Positions 12,006 through 23,738 of a stretch of DNA of 64,000 nucleotides are shown in pieces. Below the pieces are notes generated by a model, which made no database searches, was not told the origin of the DNA, and saw nothing but the letters and a program-made list of their open reading frames with translations. The position numbers and the translations under genes were made by a program. Location of the stretch: NCBI GenBank assembly GCA_028023455.1, contig JAQFVV010006843.1:126001-190000 (forward strand), in the 5' to 3' direction. Every line of letters begins with the position of its first letter. Position 1 is the stretch's first letter. The stretch comes from Epiperipatus broadwayi. Its lineage: Eukaryota > Onychophora > Udeonychophora > Euonychophora > Peripatidae.

Positions 12006-12700
12006 TGTCCTTGAGATGCAAATATGAAAAAAGAGAGGGAAAAACAATAACATTCAAGGAAAGCAAAAATGCATGTCATCAGCAATATATAAATTGAAAA
12101 TATTTTAATTCTAGTTTTGGAAGCACTATACATAATCTAAGAAATCTATTGCTGTAGTACTTTTCAGTATTGCCACAAATATTCAATAGAATGATTTTGT
12201 AAGCTTAGCCAATGTATTCCAGTCAGAGTCTGAATGATGTAGCCTTGCCAATCTTCAAAAAATCTTTAGCAGTGTAGACATGCAGAAATAAGAGATATAT
12301 CTTTTCATCATTGGAGAATTGTTCGTGTCTGCTTTTCTATAGCCTGCATATATAAACAGCAAAATATCCAAAATCAAAATCCAAACAGAATTTATTAATA
12401 GTCTTATTTAATAGTATACCTCAGACATAAACTGATTAACTGATAGCAAACTTAAAAAATTGTTAAGAGAAATTGTGATAAAAGTATGTAAATTAAATGC
12501 ACATGGATAAGAAGTCTCCAGAAAGTACAAATTTTACACTTGTATTTTAATACATGTATTTTTAAATGTAAAAATTGTATAAATTTCATATTTTTATTAT
12601 TGACAAATTTTTATTAACATATTTATATATATATATATTCTTAACACACACATGTATATATATATGTCTAAAAGTTTCACATCCTCTTTTTGACAATTAC
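12006..12700. other. AT-rich intergenic
   Basis: No gene or further repeat recognised apart from TA runs at about 12625 and 12655. Confidence 0.5.
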
Positions 12701-12749
12701 CTTTTAGATAAATGCTTAGGTTGAGTTGGTTTTTTGAATCTAGTGTCCC

Positions 12750-12795
12750 AACTCCTCACTGAAGAGACCCATAGGTCGAAACCGGTCTGGGGATG
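12750..12795 (+). ncRNA. Minimal type-I hammerhead ribozyme-like motif
   Basis: All catalytic-core positions are present in order. The 3' strand of helix I is TCCTCA (12753-12758), then CTGAAGA (12759-12765, variable core position 7 = A). Helix II is GACC/GGTC with a CATA loop (12766-12777), then GAAA (12778-12781). Helix III is the palindrome ACCGGT (12781-12786), the cleavage triplet is GTC (ending 12787), and the 5' strand of helix I is TGGGGA (12788-12793), which pairs with TCCTCA through 6 bp including one G-T. Helix III has no loop, so cleavage would need a dimer or two tandem copies, as described for short-helix-III hammerheads of Penelope-like elements and retrozymes. No reverse transcriptase of that type is nearby. 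Activity is inferred, not shown. Confidence 0.65.
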
Positions 12796-12973
12796 AGGAC
12801 AATCTAAGATAAAGATGATTTGAATGCCTTCTTTTGTAGTAGCTTTTATCATAATAAAAAAAAGCTTGTTTAGAGCTCATTAGTATGCTCTTAATTTTAC
12901 ATATTGGTAAATGCAAGCTATATATAAGTCATGTGACATCTGACTTTATATATATATATATATAGTTGTATCT

Positions 12974-13421
12974 ACATATTGGACTATTTCAATCATCTAG
13001 TAGTGAGTGTTAATGTCTATGAAATATTTGACTTTATTTAAATTTTCAAAGTACATTCAACTGTTATTAGTAGCACACAAATTAGTATATGCATGAGGTT
13101 AGGAGAGGTATTATTTTCCTCTGTTATTCATGTGTTTTTGCCTGAGCAGTGACAGGAATAGAATAGTTATTGAACCCAGATCTTAGTTTCTTGGAATATT
13201 GAATTTAATAATCAAGAATCTAAAGATCCAGGTTTGATTTTCATGCAACACCTAAAGAAGAGAGGATAATAATACCTCTCTGAATATCGTGCATATATTA
13301 ATTTGTGTGCTATTACTAACAGTTGCATGTACATTGAAAATTTAAATAAAGTTAAATATTTTAAAGACATTTAATACTCACTACTAGATGATGGAAATAA
13401 TCGAATATATAAAGACAACTA
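12974..13421. mobile_element. Foldback MITE, family D (copy 1)
   Basis: Arms of about 150 bp: the left begins ACATATTGGACTATTTCAAT and the right ends in its imperfect complement. Both carry CATCTAGTAGTGAGTGTTAA or its complement, then TTTAAATTTTCAA and AACTGTTATTAGTAGCACAC. The centre (about 13130-13260) is unique and non-coding. The same family is at 43320-43800, and one partial arm at about 5230. Confidence 0.85.
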
Positions 13422-13503
13422 AAATACCATCATTACAAACCTTCAGGAAAACAATATAAACAAGTTATAAATTTCATAACTTGCTCATAGCTTGCATTTT
13501 ATG

Positions 13504-13665
13504 ATCACTAGATGGAGCTTTACCAATAACCCACTATCAAGCTTTGTTTACATAAACGCTGAGAGAGATAGCGAGACAATGAAAGAGATATTGAAGTCTA
13601 TCTCTCTCAGCATTTATGTAATTAAAGCTTGATAGTGGGCTATTGGTAAAGCTCCATCTAGTGAT
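13504..13665. mobile_element. Foldback MITE, family F
   Basis: Arms of about 67 bp run from ATCACTAGATGGAGC to its complement at the right end and differ at about five sites, around a 28-bp GA-rich centre. Ends are sharp. No coding capacity and no other copy in the window. Confidence 0.9.
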
Positions 13666-14316
13666 ATATATATTCAATGTTGACATTTATAGTTAATTAA
13701 TTCTTTCAAATTCTGACATTTTTTATTGTTTTATGTTTTGGAAGTTTTCGAAAATGCTCAACCTTACACTTCTGTATACATTTTTTATATATACACACTA
13801 AAACTCAATAAATTGGACTTGATTTCCTGTTATTTTAATTTTATAAGCAAATAATATTCTAAAAAAGTCACATTTGACCTTTTTAAATATTTAATAACCG
13901 ACTTGAAAATATGAACAAAGGATTTAATTATGACACAGAATGGCCATACTTTGTCAAATTTCAGTATGTAAATAGACACTGTCAGAACATAAAAGAATTT
14001 ATTTTTATTTATTTTTTTTAAAGGTAAACAAATAAATGTGTATTTATGATAAATTTGTGAAATCCTGCTTTAAAGTCTGATATTTGCTTTATAAATATTA
14101 TAATGTTTAAAAAGATTTTAACACCATGTCAATTCTGACAGACAATGACATTAAATAAGCCATGATTTTCTTTGTTTATATTACAGTCAAGCTTATTAAC
14201 TTCCTAAAAATAAAAAATAAATAAATAAATTGAAAGTATGCATATGTAGTGAAAATAAGAGTCATGAATCACATGACCCTATCTCTTAAGCTTGCAAGTT
14301 ATAAACAAGGAGAATT
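13666..14316. other. AT-rich intergenic
   Basis: No gene or repeat recognised except a short TAAA run near 14217. Confidence 0.5.
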
Positions 14317-14581
14317 GCCAATTCCTTTACAAGCTTTATGATAAATGCTTAGCCAGAACCAGCACTTAAAATATCTTTGTCAGGAACCCCCCCCCCAAAC
14401 CCCTGACCATGGTTTCATACTTTGGCTCTCCTCAGAGAGGTGTCAGGGTTGGTATTTTTAGATCTAGTGTCTGAACCTAACCTGACACCTCTCTGAGAAG
14501 TGCCAAAGTACGAAACCATGGTCAGGGGTTGGGGGGGGGGTTACTGACAGAGATATTTTAAGAGCTTGTAGAGGAATTGGC
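14317..14581. mobile_element. Foldback MITE, family G
   Basis: GCCAATTCCT at the left pairs with AGGAATTGGC at the right. Arms continue through a 10-nt C-run/G-run pair, ACCCCTGACCATGG and CTCAGAGAGGTGTCAGG. The left arm holds an extra segment of about 29 bp (about 14336-14364) absent from the right, so one arm gained or lost sequence after the palindrome formed. Confidence 0.9.
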
Positions 14582-15429
14582 AAACCTCATTGTTTATGCA
14601 TATGTGTTTTTGTTTTAAGTAATAATCAACCAATTATTGTGTAAAAATAATCAAAAGTATTTTATAAATATTTTTTGCATGAAAACTAGATCAAAGAAAT
14701 GCCTTCTGAGAATTTTTTTTGTCATAAATAGTAAAGATGTTATAGTTTAGCCAAATATCTATATAATTCTGATATTTTAAGTGTTTTTTTCAATTAAAAA
14801 ATCAATAAAAGCAGTACAGAAGAATCTATATTATTAAAAAGGACACCTATGTCAAAATGATATATGATAATGATAAAAAAGCAATCTCTATAGGTAATTT
14901 TAATATAAATCAAGATTATCTAAAATAAATAATATTGTTTTTTAAAATATTTAATTGTCTGTGTTTTTTCTCATTTGTCTCATACTAATGTGCCCATAGC
15001 AATCCCCCATCGATCCGAAACATTCTTGCTCTGGGCTAAACAAACTGGGGTTGTTATCATGAAAGCTGCTGTGATGATAATTCCAGAGAGTATTATATTC
15101 ATTGATGGTCTTCTGAGAAGTGGCATCCTGATTTGAGTTCAGGAAATCTCAATGTCTTTATACCCAAATAAATACTTATAAATGAATGTAAAGTGATAAC
15201 TATAAGATGGATTTGATGTATAATGACCAGGAAATATAATCAGGATACATTATATAAACAGTTATATAAGAAACAAAAGGTTTGATCATCATAATCATAA
15301 ATATCCATTTTAATCAAATTTAATTAAACTAATGAAAACATCATCTAGTCTTTGGTAAACTAATGCAAAAGGCATATTATGTTGAAGTAATTTTGTTAGA
15401 CATTGGAAATTTATCTGTGCATAGATGTG

Positions 15430-15430
<1 letters not shown>
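14582..15430. other. AT-rich intergenic
   Basis: No gene recognised. About 15000-15140 is slightly GC-richer, without a sustained frame. Confidence 0.45.

Positions 15431-15432
<2 letters not shown>

Positions 15433-15503
<71 letters not shown>
15433..15503. repeat. CT then TA dinucleotide array
   Basis: About 13 CT units change abruptly to about 22 TA units. The following TTGCTACCAGTTGGGTACA resembles the first 20 bp of interspersed repeat A (TTGTAACCAGTTGGATTACA), also next to a TA run, so a truncated repeat A may start here. Confidence 0.9.
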
Positions 15504-15506
<3 letters not shown>

Positions 15507-15509
15507 CTA

Positions 15510-15828
15510 CCAGTTGGGTACATAGATGCACTAAAAAAATAAATAATTAGATAGTTGGCAACATGTTCCTGAGGTTTGAGTACAAAAAATTATTTAATTA
15601 ATAGGGGAAAGTAATACTTTCTTAGACCACTTTTTTAAATGGTCATTATGTAACACAATATTTTTTAAGTCCTCAATATGATAGTATGAGAATTCTCAAA
15701 CATTAAATATATTTAAGAGTATTTTTTAAAAAAACAAAACAAAAGGAAGAACAAAACAGGATTTTAATAAAATTTTATTGTTAATTAATCAGAGTTATTT
15801 ATTATCTCTTTTTTATGAAAACAAAAAT
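15510..15828. other. AT-rich spacer
   Basis: Nothing recognised beyond the possible repeat A start noted at its left edge. Confidence 0.45.
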
Positions 15829-15829
15829 T

Positions 15830-17492
15830 GGTTGTTTTCTCATCCCTGGTGTTCGCCTCGAGATGTCACTATTTCTAGGTCAATTCCTAGAAATATACCA
15901 TTTCACCAGCCTTCACTCAACAAAAGAGGAAATTTTCTATGTTATAAATGCAGAAAAGAGTCCTCACATTATGTTGGACGGAGGAGGTGGTGGCGACAGA
16001 CGTCAACACAAATGAGACTTCTTTCTATGATAAACACAGAAAGAGTTCCCGACGGCTGCCAGTTATGGCTTTTTTTCTATGCTAAAAGCTAAGAGAAATA
16101 AATGCCTTGATTGGCTGCCATAGTAGTTGATTTTGTTCATCATTTTCTCGTAATAGTAGAATATCTATTTTCTCTGTAGTTTCATGTGAGAGTGTGTGTA
16201 TTTGAAGCAGTCATAGTTTTTTAAAATTTGATAAGACATCTATTTTTTTAATGTGTTGTAACTTACTTTACTGTTTTAAGTTTAGTAATAATGTCCTGAA
16301 GATTCCACTATGAATGGGTAACCTTCAAAAATTGCTTTTAAGGGTATGGAATGAAAAAAATTTCAACGATCACGCGAAAAATACCGTTTTCATGAGAATT
16401 CATCCGTGACCAGTTACTTTTGCTATATATATATGCACAAACAAAAACAACCCAGTGTCTAATTTACTTGTCCAATAAAGAAAATTAGTAGGGTATTATT
16501 TTTTTTTGTTACATTTATTATTTCAAAATAAGATTAGTTTTTATATCTACCCACTAACAAAAACAATCCAGTTCCTGATTAATTACTGTCTTAAAAAAAA
16601 AAAAAGCAAATTCAATGGGGTTTGGTTTTTTTCAATGGAGTATTTGAATTACGGTTGTTTTATATATATATACACAAGATTTACCAAAAAAAAAAAAAAA
16701 ACACTTTCTGATTAATTACTGTCAAAAGAAACGCAAATTAGTCAGCTATCATTTTTAAATTTAGTATTTCAATAATGGTACCCTTTTTATATAGACAGAC
16801 TTAACAAAAACAACCCACTTTCTGATTCATTACTGTCCCCAAAAAAAAGAAAACGGAAATTAGTCGGGTATCATTTTTCAATTGAGTCTTTCAATGACGG
16901 TCCTTACTAATAGTAGTCGGGTATCAATTCTAAATTGTAATATATAAATGACATTACTTTTAATAGATTTAGAATTACATATTGCTTTTTTAATAAAATG
17001 ATTGATTTACTCTTGACCAAAAATACCGTAACTTTAAAAAAAAGACACATAAAGTCCCAAAAGAATGAGAAAAAGCTTCATAACTTTAAAGACACACACA
17101 CAAACTCAAAAACAATCTAAGATTAATAAACATTGACTTATTACGTCTTGCTTTTGAATCAAATTATTGATTTACTCTTGCAAAAAAAATACTGTAACTT
17201 TAAAAAGACACACATAAAGTCTAAAAAAAAAGGTTAGAAAAGCAACGTAATTTTAAAGACACACACACACAAACTCAAAAACAAGATAAAATTAATAAAC
17301 ATTTACAAAAATGAAAAAACTAACATCATATAATAGTATTAGTTAGTAGAATATTTTATTACAAATCTAAGAAATCAGATCTTTTTAGATCAAATTGATC
17401 ATTTAGGTCCGGCCCTGGAATCATTATATGTATATGTTTTTGATTAGCATCAATGCCATCCCATGGCGAACACCAGGGATGAGAAAACAACA
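15830..17492. mobile_element. Composite element with inverted ends and internal minisatellites
   Basis: A 27-bp sequence with TTTTCTCATCCCTGGTGTTC (about 15832-15858) recurs inverted and intact at about 17465-17492, about 1.6 kb away. Between them are a GC-richer frame (15778-16092), a minisatellite of about four degenerate units of about 115-125 bp (16430-16930, marked by ACAAAAACAACCCA and TAGTCGGGTATCA), and a second of two units of about 170 bp (about 16975-17310, marked by GATTTACTCTTG and ACACACACACAAACTCAAAA). The frame contains GNFLCYKCRKESSHYVG, faintly reminiscent of a zinc-finger remnant, but this is too weak to name. True ends of the element are uncertain. Confidence 0.55.
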
Positions 17493-17579
17493 CAAAAATC
17501 AAATCAGTGCATTTAACTGATTATTAGGTGTGTATTTCCTAATATATATATATATTAAAGTTCTTGATTTTGATAACAT

Positions 17580-18530
17580 GAGGTAAATTTAGTTGCCACC
17601 CATTGAAATTTCTGGTGATTTTCACTGTGATTTATGTTAGGATTAGGATGGGTGTTATACCCATCTTTCCCACTGGGATGGGTGAGTCTTGTGGTTGGGA
17701 GGATCCTGGGGTCCTGATCCCCAGCCATTGAGTGATGACTGGGTTGTGAATGCTTTGGGGATTGTTACCAGCATTGATTTTCTTGTTTTGGTGGGGGGAT
17801 GTGTTTCATTGCATTCTGGTTTCTGTATTTTGCAGTGTGAATCAGCAGTTACTTTATAACATTGGAATTCTATCAATAGTTATCCATATTATGAATAAAT
17901 GTTTCTAGAATTCACTGGATAAATTATGGACAAATTCAACCTGTCAATTGGTTTTTTGCAAAAGACTTTGTAAATCAACAGTTACTGTGTAAAACTGTGA
18001 AGTGTTTTTCAAATTGAACATAATGTGTGCCAGCCATTGAAAACTTAGAGATTGCTGTTGTGATTTTACCTTTTGTTTAAAATCATGGTTTGACTCATCT
18101 TTGTTGCCTGAATGGGGAAGTCTGGTGGCTGGGAGGGTCTCTGGAACATAAGTTCTAGTTTTTGGGCCAGTTGGGATGAGGGTGTGAGAGAATAATTTTT
18201 GGTCATAGATTTTCTCATTTCCGGTGTGATGGGGATGATGTTATTCATGGTAGTTAGAATTTTGTATTGTACTGTGTAAATCAACAATTATCTTGGATTG
18301 GGACTAGAGTTTTACTCATCTTTGCTGTCTAGAGGGGAGAATCTGGATGTTGGGGGTCCCCAGGGCCTAAATCCTAGTATGATGGGGGTAACTGATATGT
18401 GGGTATGAGGGGATTCTTTCAGGCACTGTTTTTCTCCTTCAATGGATGGAGGTGGGTGATGTGTTCATTGCGGTTTCAATTTCTCAGTTATAATATGTGA
18501 ATCAACATTTACCAAGTAAAATGATGAGTT
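17580..18530. repeat. Degenerate G-rich tandem repeat, about three units
   Basis: Three units share a T/G-rich box: CATCTTTCCCACTGGGATGG at about 17668, CATCTTTGTTGCCTGAATGG at about 18098 and CATCTTTGCTGTCTAGAGG at about 18319. Each is followed by GGGAG/GGTCC-type sequence and later by GTGAATCAACAGTTACT-like sequence (about 17836, 17971, 18276, 18499). Spacing is about 430 then 221 bp, so the first interval holds an insertion or a lost unit. It is strongly strand-biased (G+T on plus) and GC-richer than its surroundings. The 73-codon minus frames at 17655 and 18066 are shadows of this repeat. Confidence 0.7.
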
Positions 18531-18539
18531 AAACTTTGT

Positions 18540-19274
18540 GTAGCACATGGATATAACCATGTAAACTTGAAGATTTGTAACAAGGCAATAAACATCATCA
18601 AATGTTTTTTTTCTTTGAAATGCCATTTAATGTATCCTTTTTTTAACCTTATCATATTAGTTGTAAGCAAATTACAGGATAAAATTTGCTGTATTTTAAA
18701 AAAAAAAAAAAATACAAATTTAGGTCATTCACCCCCCAAAAAATCCATCTTCTCTATATACTCTGAGTCTGTCATAAAGTACGACATGTTAATGAAATAA
18801 AATGGCCACATAAAAAAACCTGATAAAAGGGTTTATTTTAAAATTATAAATAAGGATAATATTTTTTGTAAAAATAATGATAATTTCTATAAAAATGACA
18901 ACAGTAAACAACAAACAAAACAAAGAATTACATGTATAATATCTAAAGTGCATATTATCAAAATGTAAGACAAAATGATAATTATTTACACACAGCAATC
19001 ACTGCACTGCAGTGTTCTGAACTGGATAAGCCAATAGCACAAAAGACAGAGAAATGACAAAAATTCCCATAAATCTTGTGTCTTTTAAATTGCATAGGTC
19101 ATCACATCAATATCATAATCATTCTCATAGATTAGTCATACCAGTGTCTTAATTGGCATAACAGCATTAATCTAATCTTCGATATCTTACTGGCAGAAAA
19201 ATTGTTCAGAGGTTATTTCCTAATGGATTTGATGTTAACCCATGAATAAAATTTAATTGGTTGGTTAATATAAT
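18540..19274. other. AT-rich intergenic
   Basis: No gene or repeat recognised. Confidence 0.5.
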
Positions 19275-19277
19275 TTT

Positions 19278-21740
19278 TGTGAATCATCATCATCATCATC
19301 AACCATTATCAATCCATTGCAGGATGAAGATCTTTCCAAGTTCAATCCATCTTTTCCGATCTTTAGCTTCGCTTCTCCACATCACCCCTGCACACTTTCT
19401 TATTTCATCCATCTATCTCACATGTGGTCTCTTTCTGGGTCTTTTACAATCTCTTGGAATCCAGTTTAAAATTTCAATTGTCCAACTTTTATCATCTCTT
19501 CTAGCAATATGTCCAGTACAACTCCACTTCAGTCTTTTACTTTTTTCAAGATCAGTAACACCTGTTTGTTCTCTTACCCATACATTGCATTTTTGATCTC
19601 TCCTTGTTACTCCCAACATGCATCTCTCCATACTTCTTTGAGTGGTTTGCTCTTCTATTAAATGTCCAAGTCTCAGATCCATAAGTAAGAACTGGCAAAA
19701 CACATTTATTAAAAACCTTCCTTTTCAAACACATAGGCATATTTCCATTTAGTATCAAGTTATTTCACCAAAAGCACTCCAAACAAGTTTAATTCTATGA
19801 TTAATTTCATCCATTATGCTTCCATCTGTATTAATAATCTGACCAAGGTATTTGTAACTGTTAACTTCTTCTAATTCATCATAATCAATCTTTATTTTCA
19901 TATTTTGAGAAAATCTATTAAACATTACTTTAGTCTTTTTAACATTTATCTTTAGTCCTACTTTACTACTTTCATCTGATAACTCCTGCAACATTTCCTG
20001 TAACTCTAAAGCATTATTTGCAAAAACAAATACATCATCTGATAAATCTAAATGACTTAAATAATCTCCATTTGCTTTCCCTCCTTTAGCTTCCCATTTT
20101 AATCCACAAAATACTTCTTGCAGCACTGCTGTAAAAAGTTTTGGAGATATGGAATCACACTGTCTTACACCCTTCTCAATGTTGACTTTCCACTATTGTT
20201 ATGTAATCTAATTGTTGCTGTTGCATTTTTATAAATATTCTTTAAAATATGACAATATCCTGGATCTATATCTTGATGATCCAATACTTTAATCATTGAA
20301 GAAATGTTTATAGAATCAAATGCCTTTTCATAATCTATAAATCCTAAGCATAATGGCAACTCATATTCATTTGTCCTTTCTATAACTTCTCTCAATATCT
20401 GGATATGATCTACTGTATTAAAACCACTTTTAAATCCAGCTTGTTCTCTTGGTTGATGGAATTTCAGTGTTCTTTGTAGACGAGTTGTAATTATCTTAGT
20501 AAATTTTTTTGTATAAAACTGATAAAAGACTGATAGTTCTAATATCTTCCTTATCACCTTTTTTAAATATTAATATTAATACTGCATTCTTCCAATCAAC
20601 TGGTACATCTTTATCATTTAGACATTTGGAATATAACTTTGCTAAATTTTTTTCTATTTCGTCACCTGCTTCTTTTAATATATCAATTATAATTCCGTCA
20701 TTACCTGGGGTCTTTCCTTTCTTCATACATTTAATTGCATGTTTCACTTCCTCATTTAAAATTCTGGGCAATTCAGAAGATATAATAGGTATAGAAGGTA
20801 CTTCATCTTTATTACTATATAATTCTTGATAGAAGTCTTCTACGCATTTCATGATGTCATCTCTTTTTTTAGTAATAATGCCATGTTTTTTTCTTATTGC
20901 AGATATAAATTTTCTACCAATATCAAATGTTGTTTTACACTCTTTAGACTTTTATTCTCTTCTACAGCTTTCCTTGCTAGTTCACATTTATACTTTCTTA
21001 TATCATTTTCAAATCTTTTCTGCACCATTTTACAAAATTCAAGATATTTAATCCTTTTTAGTGCATCATTTTTGTATATCTTCATATTCCTTTTTTTCTT
21101 CATAAATTCTTTAGTCTCAAAAGAAATTTTATTGGTCAATTGCTGTTTTTTTCTACCAGCTATCTTTGTGGCAGTTTTTAAAAAGTGTATCAGTTATTTT
21201 CCTATTAATTTCATTCAAATCTAAATCTTGTTCAAAATCTACTAACACTTGAAACCGATTTGTAAGTTCTAATTTAAATTCATTAGAAGGTTTCTGAAGA
21301 TTAAGAATATCAACTGTAAAAATTGTTTTTCTTAATAATTTTTGTCTCTCTAGTTTTACATTAATATGTATTTTACATCTTACTAATCGATGATCACTTC
21401 CTGTGTTAAATTTATTAAGAACATTACAATCTTGAAATATGTATTTTCTGTTAGTCAAAATATAATCCAATTCTGCTGTACCTTTATTTGGATGCGTCCT
21501 TTTAACATTTTTCTCAAAAAAAAAAAAAGAATTCATAATATAAAGTTTACCTTTTTCTGCAAACTCCACAAGTCTCTGTCCTCTCTCATTTCTATTACCA
21601 TAACCAAAATGACCTACAGCATTTTCATCTTTCATTTGTTTACCAATTCTAGCATTAAAGTCTCCCATAACAATTTTAAAATGTTGTTTACTCTGAACGA
21701 AAGCCTTTTGTACATCCATAGAAAAATCTTTTATTGTACC
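19278..21740 (-). pseudogene. RTE-type LINE, 5'-truncated (copy 2)
   Basis: About 2.46 kb of a non-LTR retrotransposon ORF. From its 5' side (high coordinates): end of the AP-endonuclease domain with IVMGDFNARIGKQ, ELDYILTNR and the SDHRLVRCKI motif (21153-21719). Then a Lys-rich linker, the reverse transcriptase with [35 protein letters not shown] (motif A), LSHLDLSDDVFVF (motif C region; Leu-Ser replaces the usual F/Y-A before DD), and the C-terminal SYKYLGQIINTDG, VLPVLTYGSETW and RCMLGVTRRDQ. Frames shift at least five times. The 3' end is a run of about six CAT/ATG triplets (about 19287-19303). 5' truncation lies beside a TA/TG run at 21757, so the break may be insertion-time truncation at simple sequence. 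Confidence 0.95.
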
Positions 21741-21779
21741 ACACCTATATGTGCAGATTATATATATATATGTGTGTGT

Positions 21780-22730
21780 GTGTGTGTTTTAAGTAAACTT
21801 AGTAGTACAGTGCATTATATATATATATATCACTAAAATGTGTTAACTTTAACTTTTAATCATTTGTTGTATTTTATATGATGATTGAAATATAAATCAA
21901 TTGTGTTTCACATCTATGTGCAAATATCAATTTGTGTCATGACAAATAGACATATATAAATTTTAATCATTTTATTATTTTATAACAATTCAAATATGGT
22001 TAGAAATTTTAGCCACACATCTGTGTGCTGAGTGTGTTTACTAATATACTAAACCTTTCAGAACATATATGAAAACCTCAATATAGTAACTTGAATTTTT
22101 TATATTAATCAAGTAAACATATATGTAAAATTTAATCATTTTCTAAAATTTTATTAAATGTCAATTAAAATGTATTCATTGTATATTATAAAATATGTGT
22201 TTCTGCCATATATATATAATTTGTTTTAAGTAAACCCATTAATAGGTATTGTAAATCAATGTAATAATTTGAATTTTGTATTAATCAAGTAAATCACAAT
22301 GGGATATTTTTTTATTTTGTATATTAATCAAAATCAGAAGATTTATAAGTACATAGCCTTATTCTAAAGACCTTAATTTCAATTTATTTTTTATTGTTAT
22401 TAATAAACTTGTATTCAATTGTTAAAATTATTCAGTGAGTTTATTCTAAAAAGTGTTTAGAATATTGTATGTTTGCATCATCTCTTGATCACAGTAACAG
22501 TTAATAGAGTTTATGTTCTCTGAGCTAGATTCATGCAAAACAGTCTATTATATGGAAGAGAGATGCATATTAGTGTTAAGGGGTATCCAGATATTCTGGT
22601 TGGTGCTAAGAGTATATTCTTTAAAGCCCCTGCACTAAATTTTACTTTAGTTGGTTCAGACTTATGAGAATTTAAGTTAAGGTACTAAGTGGCCAGAGCA
22701 TTGATGATGATCAGCATGTTTTGAAATCTC
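21780..22730 (+). repeat. Interspersed repeat B (copy 2)
   Basis: Same architecture as 9990-10770: degenerate subrepeats with TTTTAAGTAAAC (about 21787, 22213), AATTTTAATCATTTT (about 21958) and ATTAATCAAGTAAA (about 22103, 22277), then the unique tail with TTGTTATTAATAAACTTGTA, CTCTGAGCTAGATTCATG, TTCTGGTTGGTGCTAAGAG and GCATTGATGATGATCAGCAT. The LINE copy 2 break point lies just to its left. Confidence 0.75.
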
Positions 22731-22739
22731 AGTAGATTC

Positions 22740-23736
22740 AGAGCCAAATATATTTTTCAATGGAGTAAAAAAACTTCATTTAATTAATGGAATGAAATTG
22801 GTTGGTTTAATCTATTACTTGATCATTAAAATCATAAAATCTGAATGGCATATGATCTCCGAAAACTACATATACATTTAAGTTCTCCAAAATCTATAGT
22901 TATATTGATAACTATTTTTTAGATACATTTTAGTTTTTTTAAACATGGGATATGTAATCTTTAATATAAAATATATAGTTTCATATGCTTAATAATTTTG
23001 GGAATTTTTCTATTTAGAAAAAATCAACACAGAAGTTATTAAACCAAATTTAAAAAAACTTTTTGAAAAAAAAAATATTTCGACAAATCCAAAAATTAAT
23101 TATTTATAACTAAGGAGTATGAACCAATCCAAATTGGATCTTTCTCTCAGTAAAAAAAAACACATGATGTCTTCAATCATCAGGTTAGACATATTAAAAT
23201 ATATCTTACATATATATTAAAGGATTAAAAGATATTACAGAAATAATAATGAAAATAAATGTTTCACAGTATCTCTTGAAATATTTCAGTTTCAGAACTC
23301 ATAATATTTCGTTTCTATTCTCAGTGCAGTTTTTGACATTTTCAAATAATAGAAAACTATATATATATATATATACCTTTAATGCAAATACAAACACACA
23401 CACACATATATATATATATATACCATATTTAATATGTGTATAACATCTATACATATATGTATAATAAGGATTTGTACATACTGTAGGCACATGTTGAAAA
23501 TGTGCATAACATGCACACATTTATAGAAGAGTTCCTTCATATTACATATATTTGCACTGAAAACTAAAGAATTACAATGTAGAAGATTATTTACATAAAT
23601 ATTTGTTTTTAATTGAAGATAATTGAACATGCAGCTAATGACTTGGAAGGAGAAAATTCTATATATCAATTGGTATTAAATTTTTTCTAACTGTTTTAAA
23701 TATTAATTATTATTAAACACAATGTCAGCATGTAAT
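22740..23736. other. AT-rich intergenic
   Basis: CA/TA microsatellite at about 23392-23421. Frames of 64-96 codons around it are low-complexity. No gene. Confidence 0.5.
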
Positions 23737-23738
23737 AT

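Noticed and set aside
12709-12755. Alternative hammerhead pairing using GAGTTGG/CCAACTC upstream of the core
   Set aside because: It leaves four unpaired bases before the core and a poor cleavage triplet; the downstream TGGGGA/TCCTCA pairing fits all positions better.
15778-16092. 104-codon frame with FLCYKC...SSHYVG as a zinc-finger gene
   Set aside because: Cys/His spacing does not match a family I can name, and the frame lies in a repeat-bounded element; kept only as a remark.
20826-21224. Plus-strand hydrophobic frames opposite LINE copy 2 (also 48622-49583 minus opposite copy 3)
   Set aside because: Antisense shadows of the endonuclease and RT ORF; they recur at both loci because the element does.
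23249-23669. Overlapping 64-96 codon frames around CA/TA repeats
   Set aside because: Low complexity Tyr-Ile-Tyr composition from TA/CA runs.
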